Made by a program: the position numbers and the translations under genes. From positions 1 to 8,479 of the forward strand of contig JAZRGE010000066.1 in NCBI GenBank assembly GCA_045644025.1: 8,479 bases of DNA, read 5' to 3'. Below the pieces are notes generated by a model. The model made no database searches. It worked only from the letters and a program-made list of their open reading frames with translations, and was not told where the DNA came from. Within the stretch, counting starts at the first letter, position 1; every line of letters starts with the position of its first letter. Positions 6,663 through 8,479 of the stretch are shown here, in pieces. Source of the stretch: JAZRGE01 sp045644025. GTDB lineage: Bacteria; Bacillota; Clostridia; Oscillospirales; Acutalibacteraceae.

Positions 6663-7311
6663 CCGTGATATTTTCATTGAGGAAAACTTGGGGCTCGTTC
6701 ATTCCTGCTGCCGTAAATTCACCGGCAAGGGAATAGAATACGACGACCTTTACTCCACCGGTTGCATCGGGCTTGTTAAGGCAACCGATAGCTTTGACGC
6801 AAATCGCGGAGTATGTTTCTCCACCTATGCTGTTCCGGTGATATTGGGTGAAATACGCCGCTTGTTTCGCGATGGGGGAGCCGTGAAGGTGAGCCGAAGC
6901 CTTAAAGAACTGGCGATGAAGGCGGCAAGAGCTCAAGAACATTTATCCGTGGAAATGGGTCGTGAACCCTCGGTGAGTGAAATAGCGGATTTCCTTGGAA
7001 TGGATTCCGAAACCGTGGCAGAAGCAATGGCGGCGGCAAGGCCCACGGTGTCGCTCACGGCTCAGACCGACGAAGGGGAAGAGCAGATAGATGTGAAGGT
7101 GCCCGATGAATCGCCCAGACTGGATGAAAATATGGATCTTTGCAATGCACTCGATTCTATGGAATCGGCCGATAGGCGGTTGATACAGCTTCGCTATTTT
7201 GACTTGAAGACACAAAACGAAACGGCCCTCTCCCTGGGAATGACACAAGTGCAGGTGTCTCGCAGGGAAAAGGCCATCTTATTAAAGCTTCGTGAAAAAT
7301 TAAAGGGATGA
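6655..7311 (+). CDS. sigF: RNA polymerase sigma-F factor (SpoIIAC), short N-terminus
   Basis: Group 3 sigma-70 factor that directs early forespore transcription. Region 2 covers about residues 7-75, with FSTYAVPVILGEIRRLFRDGG (from 55) followed by KVSRSLKEL (78-86), nearly as in B. subtilis SigF; region 3 is about 87-130 and region 4 about 165-214 with helix-turn-helix TQNETALSLGMTQVQVSRRE. SigF rather than SigG or SigE is supported by position after spoIIAA and spoIIAB. The protein has 218 residues against about 255 in B. subtilis, and the loss is all at the N-terminus: residue 4 aligns near residue 34 of the longer protein. A stop codon at 6625-6627 in this frame and no earlier ATG, GTG or TTG make the ATG at 6655 the earliest start. 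It has no clear Shine-Dalgarno; the arrangement ATGACTAA with the spoIIAB stop suggests translational coupling. Confidence 0.94.
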   Translation: MTNRDIFIEENLGLVHSCCRKFTGKGIEYDDLYSTGCIGLVKATDSFDANRGVCFSTYAVPVILGEIRRLFRDGGAVKVSRSLKELAMKAARAQEHLSVEMGREPSVSEIADFLGMDSETVAEAMAAARPTVSLTAQTDEGEEQIDVKVPDESPRLDENMDLCNALDSMESADRRLIQLRYFDLKTQNETALSLGMTQVQVSRREKAILLKLREKLKG

Positions 7312-8214
7312 GAGATCGTAGGGAGTCTGCTGATAAACAATGTGGTTCAGCCAGTTGGAGAAAAGCAGGTTCGCGTGGGATTTCCACGAGAAGACGGGGG
7401 CATTGGCAGGATTGTTGTCTTTGAAGTAGTTGCAGGGCACATCCGGGTTGATGCCTTTCTTTACATCTCTGGTGTATTCTTTTTCCAAAGTATTCAAGTC
7501 ATATTCCGAATGGCCGGTGACAAAGAACTGGCGGCAATTTTTATCGGCCACGATATAAACACCCGCTTCATCGGAATCGGCTAAGATATCCAACTTGCCG
7601 GTTGCGAGAATATCTTCTGCTCTCACTTCGGTATACCTGGAATGCGGAGCCTTAAAGGTCTCGTCGAATCCGCGAACAAGCGGATGTCGGTTATCCAGAG
7701 TGCGGTGATTATAAATGCCGCTCAGCTTTTTATCCAAAGAGTATTTCTTCACGCCGTAGTGATAGTAAAGGCCGGCCTGGGCTGCCCAGCAAATGTGGAA
7801 AGCGGAATAAACGTGGGTGTTGGCCCATTCCATTATTTCACATAGCTCTTTCCAATAATCAACGTCCTCAAAATCAAGCTGCTCCACGGGGGCTCCTGTG
7901 ATGATCACACCGTCAAACTTCTCGTCTTTCACATCGTAATAGGTTTTGTAGAACGACTCAAGATGTAGTGGGTCGATGTGTTTGGGCGTGTGGGTCTTTG
8001 TCACAATAAAACAGGCCTCAACCTGCAGCGGTGTGTTGCCCAGAAGGCGAAGCAGCTGTGTCTCTGTTTCAATTTTTGTAGGCATCAGGTTCACAATTGC
8101 GATCTTAAGCGGACGGATGTCTTGATGAAGAGCGCGGTTCTCCGTGATATAGAAAATGTTTTCCGATTCCAAAGTTTTCGCTGCGGGAAGCGCATCGGGG
8201 ATTTTAATAGGCAA
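7300..8214 (-). CDS. metA: homoserine O-acyltransferase MetA, probably acetyl-CoA-specific
   Basis: Transfers an acyl group to the hydroxyl of homoserine, the committed step toward methionine. With the start chosen here the protein has 304 residues and begins MPIKIPDALP, matching E. coli MetA (MPIRVPDELP). Catalytic residues fall at E. coli numbering: Cys142 in FHICWAAQA, His235 and Glu237 in VTGHSEYD. Residue 111 in TGAPVEQLDF is Glu; in this family Glu111 favours acetyl-CoA and Gly111 (E. coli) succinyl-CoA, so acetyltransferase is inferred. Start: an in-frame GTG at 8223 overlaps the Shine-Dalgarno AAGGAG, so it is unlikely; the TTG at 8214 is 8 nt from that site and fits the family N-terminus. 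It converges on sigF and overlaps it by 12 nt. No SAM riboswitch or T-box is visible upstream. Confidence 0.95.
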   Translation of the reverse strand: MPIKIPDALPAAKTLESENIFYITENRALHQDIRPLKIAIVNLMPTKIETETQLLRLLGNTPLQVEACFIVTKTHTPKHIDPLHLESFYKTYYDVKDEKFDGVIITGAPVEQLDFEDVDYWKELCEIMEWANTHVYSAFHICWAAQAGLYYHYGVKKYSLDKKLSGIYNHRTLDNRHPLVRGFDETFKAPHSRYTEVRAEDILATGKLDILADSDEAGVYIVADKNCRQFFVTGHSEYDLNTLEKEYTRDVKKGINPDVPCNYFKDNNPANAPVFSWKSHANLLFSNWLNHIVYQQTPYDLSSL

Positions 8215-8244
8215 TTTATTCACTCCTTAAAGGTGATACACAAT

Positions 8245-8263
8245 ATATTATAATGTATAATAT
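8245..8263. promoter_or_regulatory. 19-bp perfect dyad over the metA -10
   Basis: ATATTATA and TATAATAT form an exact 8-bp inverted repeat around ATG (8253-8255). It covers the candidate metA -10 and start point, which is where a repressor would act. In AT-only sequence such palindromes can arise by chance, so the operator role is an inference. It does not match the PerR box beyond one half-site. Confidence 0.4.
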
Positions 8264-8285
8264 CAAATTATATAAAAAAATACAA
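8257..8285 (-). promoter_or_regulatory. candidate metA promoter
   Basis: On the minus strand, TTGTAT (8280-8285) and TATTAT (8257-8262) are 17 nt apart. The start would be near 8250, giving a leader of about 36 nt with AAGGAG close to the TTG start. The surrounding DNA is so AT-rich that other -10 like hexamers exist, so the exact promoter is uncertain. Confidence 0.5.
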
Positions 8286-8305
8286 TATTTATTTGCACTG
8301 AATAA

Positions 8306-8324
8306 TTGCCGAAATTTTGGGCAA
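8306..8324. promoter_or_regulatory. TTGCC-N9-GGCAA dyad upstream of metA
   Basis: TTGCC (8306-8310) and GGCAA (8320-8324) are inverted around GAAATTTTG. It lies about 20 bp upstream of the metA -35, a usual position for an activator site, and is the only GC-containing symmetrical element in the AT-rich gap. No known regulator is recognised. Confidence 0.3.
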
Positions 8325-8378
8325 AAAATTAAACAAAAGAGATGGAAAATAATTTTTTAATTTTTTTCAAAAAAGGTG

Positions 8379-8407
8379 TTGACAAGCGCAAAACGCTGTG
8401 GTAATAT
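8379..8407 (+). promoter_or_regulatory. strong sigma-A promoter, probably for an rRNA operon beyond the window
   Basis: Consensus TTGACA (8379-8384), a 17-nt spacer and TAATAT (8402-8407). Upstream (about 8346-8374) is an A/T-tract region resembling an UP element. The spacer contains a small dyad, AGCG (8385-8388) and CGCT (8394-8397). It points away from metA. The leader that follows looks like those found before 16S rRNA genes in Clostridia. Confidence 0.7.
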
Positions 8408-8413
8408 AATCGA

Positions 8414-8479
8414 GCGCCCAAAAAAAGGGAGAGCAGCGAACCTTGAAAATTAAACAACGAAATAAGGACCCTTAAATTA
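8414..8479 (+). other. start of a transcribed leader, rRNA-operon-like
   Basis: Downstream of the strong promoter the sequence has no ORF and contains GAACCTTGAAAATTAAACAA (8438-8457), similar to leader and spacer sequences near rRNA genes in Firmicutes, which have a boxA-like CTTTGAAAA stretch. The identification is from memory of such leaders. The gene itself is outside the window, so a tRNA or other stable RNA is also possible. Confidence 0.45.

Noticed and set aside
7342..8253. Plus-strand small open frames inside metA
   Set aside because: They are short, have no ribosome sites or recognisable motifs, and lie opposite a clearly real metA.
8215..8378. SAM riboswitch or T-box before metA
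   Set aside because: The leader from the likely promoter is only about 36 nt and nearly all AT; no conserved riboswitch core is present.
1..8479. Mobile elements, CRISPR arrays, defence or toxin-antitoxin genes
   Set aside because: No transposase, integrase, repeat-spacer pattern or such gene was seen; all sizeable genes are conserved chromosomal ones.

Overview
The window reads as a chromosomal housekeeping and sporulation segment from an endospore-forming Firmicute, most likely a member of Clostridia (Oscillospirales/Lachnospirales-like). The evidence is a complete spoIIAA-spoIIAB-sigF cluster, Shine-Dalgarno sites of the AGGAGG type, AT-rich intergenic DNA with Gram-positive style promoters, a valS-folC pair as is common in Firmicutes, and a second-type (ParC-like) topoisomerase subunit A. 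I see no phage, IS, CRISPR or defence genes. The family assignments rest on recognised motifs and remembered family sequences, not on a database search.

Layout. 1-1668 (+): 3' three quarters of a type II topoisomerase subunit A gene, cut by the window edge. 1669-1878: a 210-nt gap with a perfect 11-bp hairpin whose U-run is on the minus strand, a second 10-bp inverted repeat, and a strong valS promoter. 1879-4512 (+): valS. 4516-4543: a canonical terminator that runs directly into the folC ribosome binding site. 4554-5801 (+): folC. 5802-5893: a short gap with an imperfect hairpin. 5894-7311 (+): spoIIAA, spoIIAB and sigF, tightly packed and overlapping. 7300-8214 (-): metA, convergent with sigF and overlapping its 3' end by 12 nt. 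8215-8479: an AT-rich gap holding a metA promoter with dyad sequences and, facing the other way, a near-consensus promoter with a leader that resembles those in front of rRNA operons.

How the genes work together. ParC-like protein (with a ParE partner outside the window) handles DNA topology, ValRS charges tRNA-Val, and FolC makes and polyglutamylates folates. SpoIIAA, SpoIIAB and SigF form the partner-switching module that turns on forespore-specific transcription: SpoIIAB binds and inhibits SigF or phosphorylates SpoIIAA, and dephosphorylated SpoIIAA frees SigF. MetA acylates homoserine for methionine synthesis, and a specificity residue predicts acetyl-CoA as the donor.

The points most worth a second look are a SigF that starts about 33 residues late and lacks the region 1.2-like N-terminus, a possible minus-strand small RNA between parC and valS, a terminator abutting the folC ribosome binding site, and the tail-to-tail overlap of sigF and metA. 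I did not find evidence of a wholly new system.
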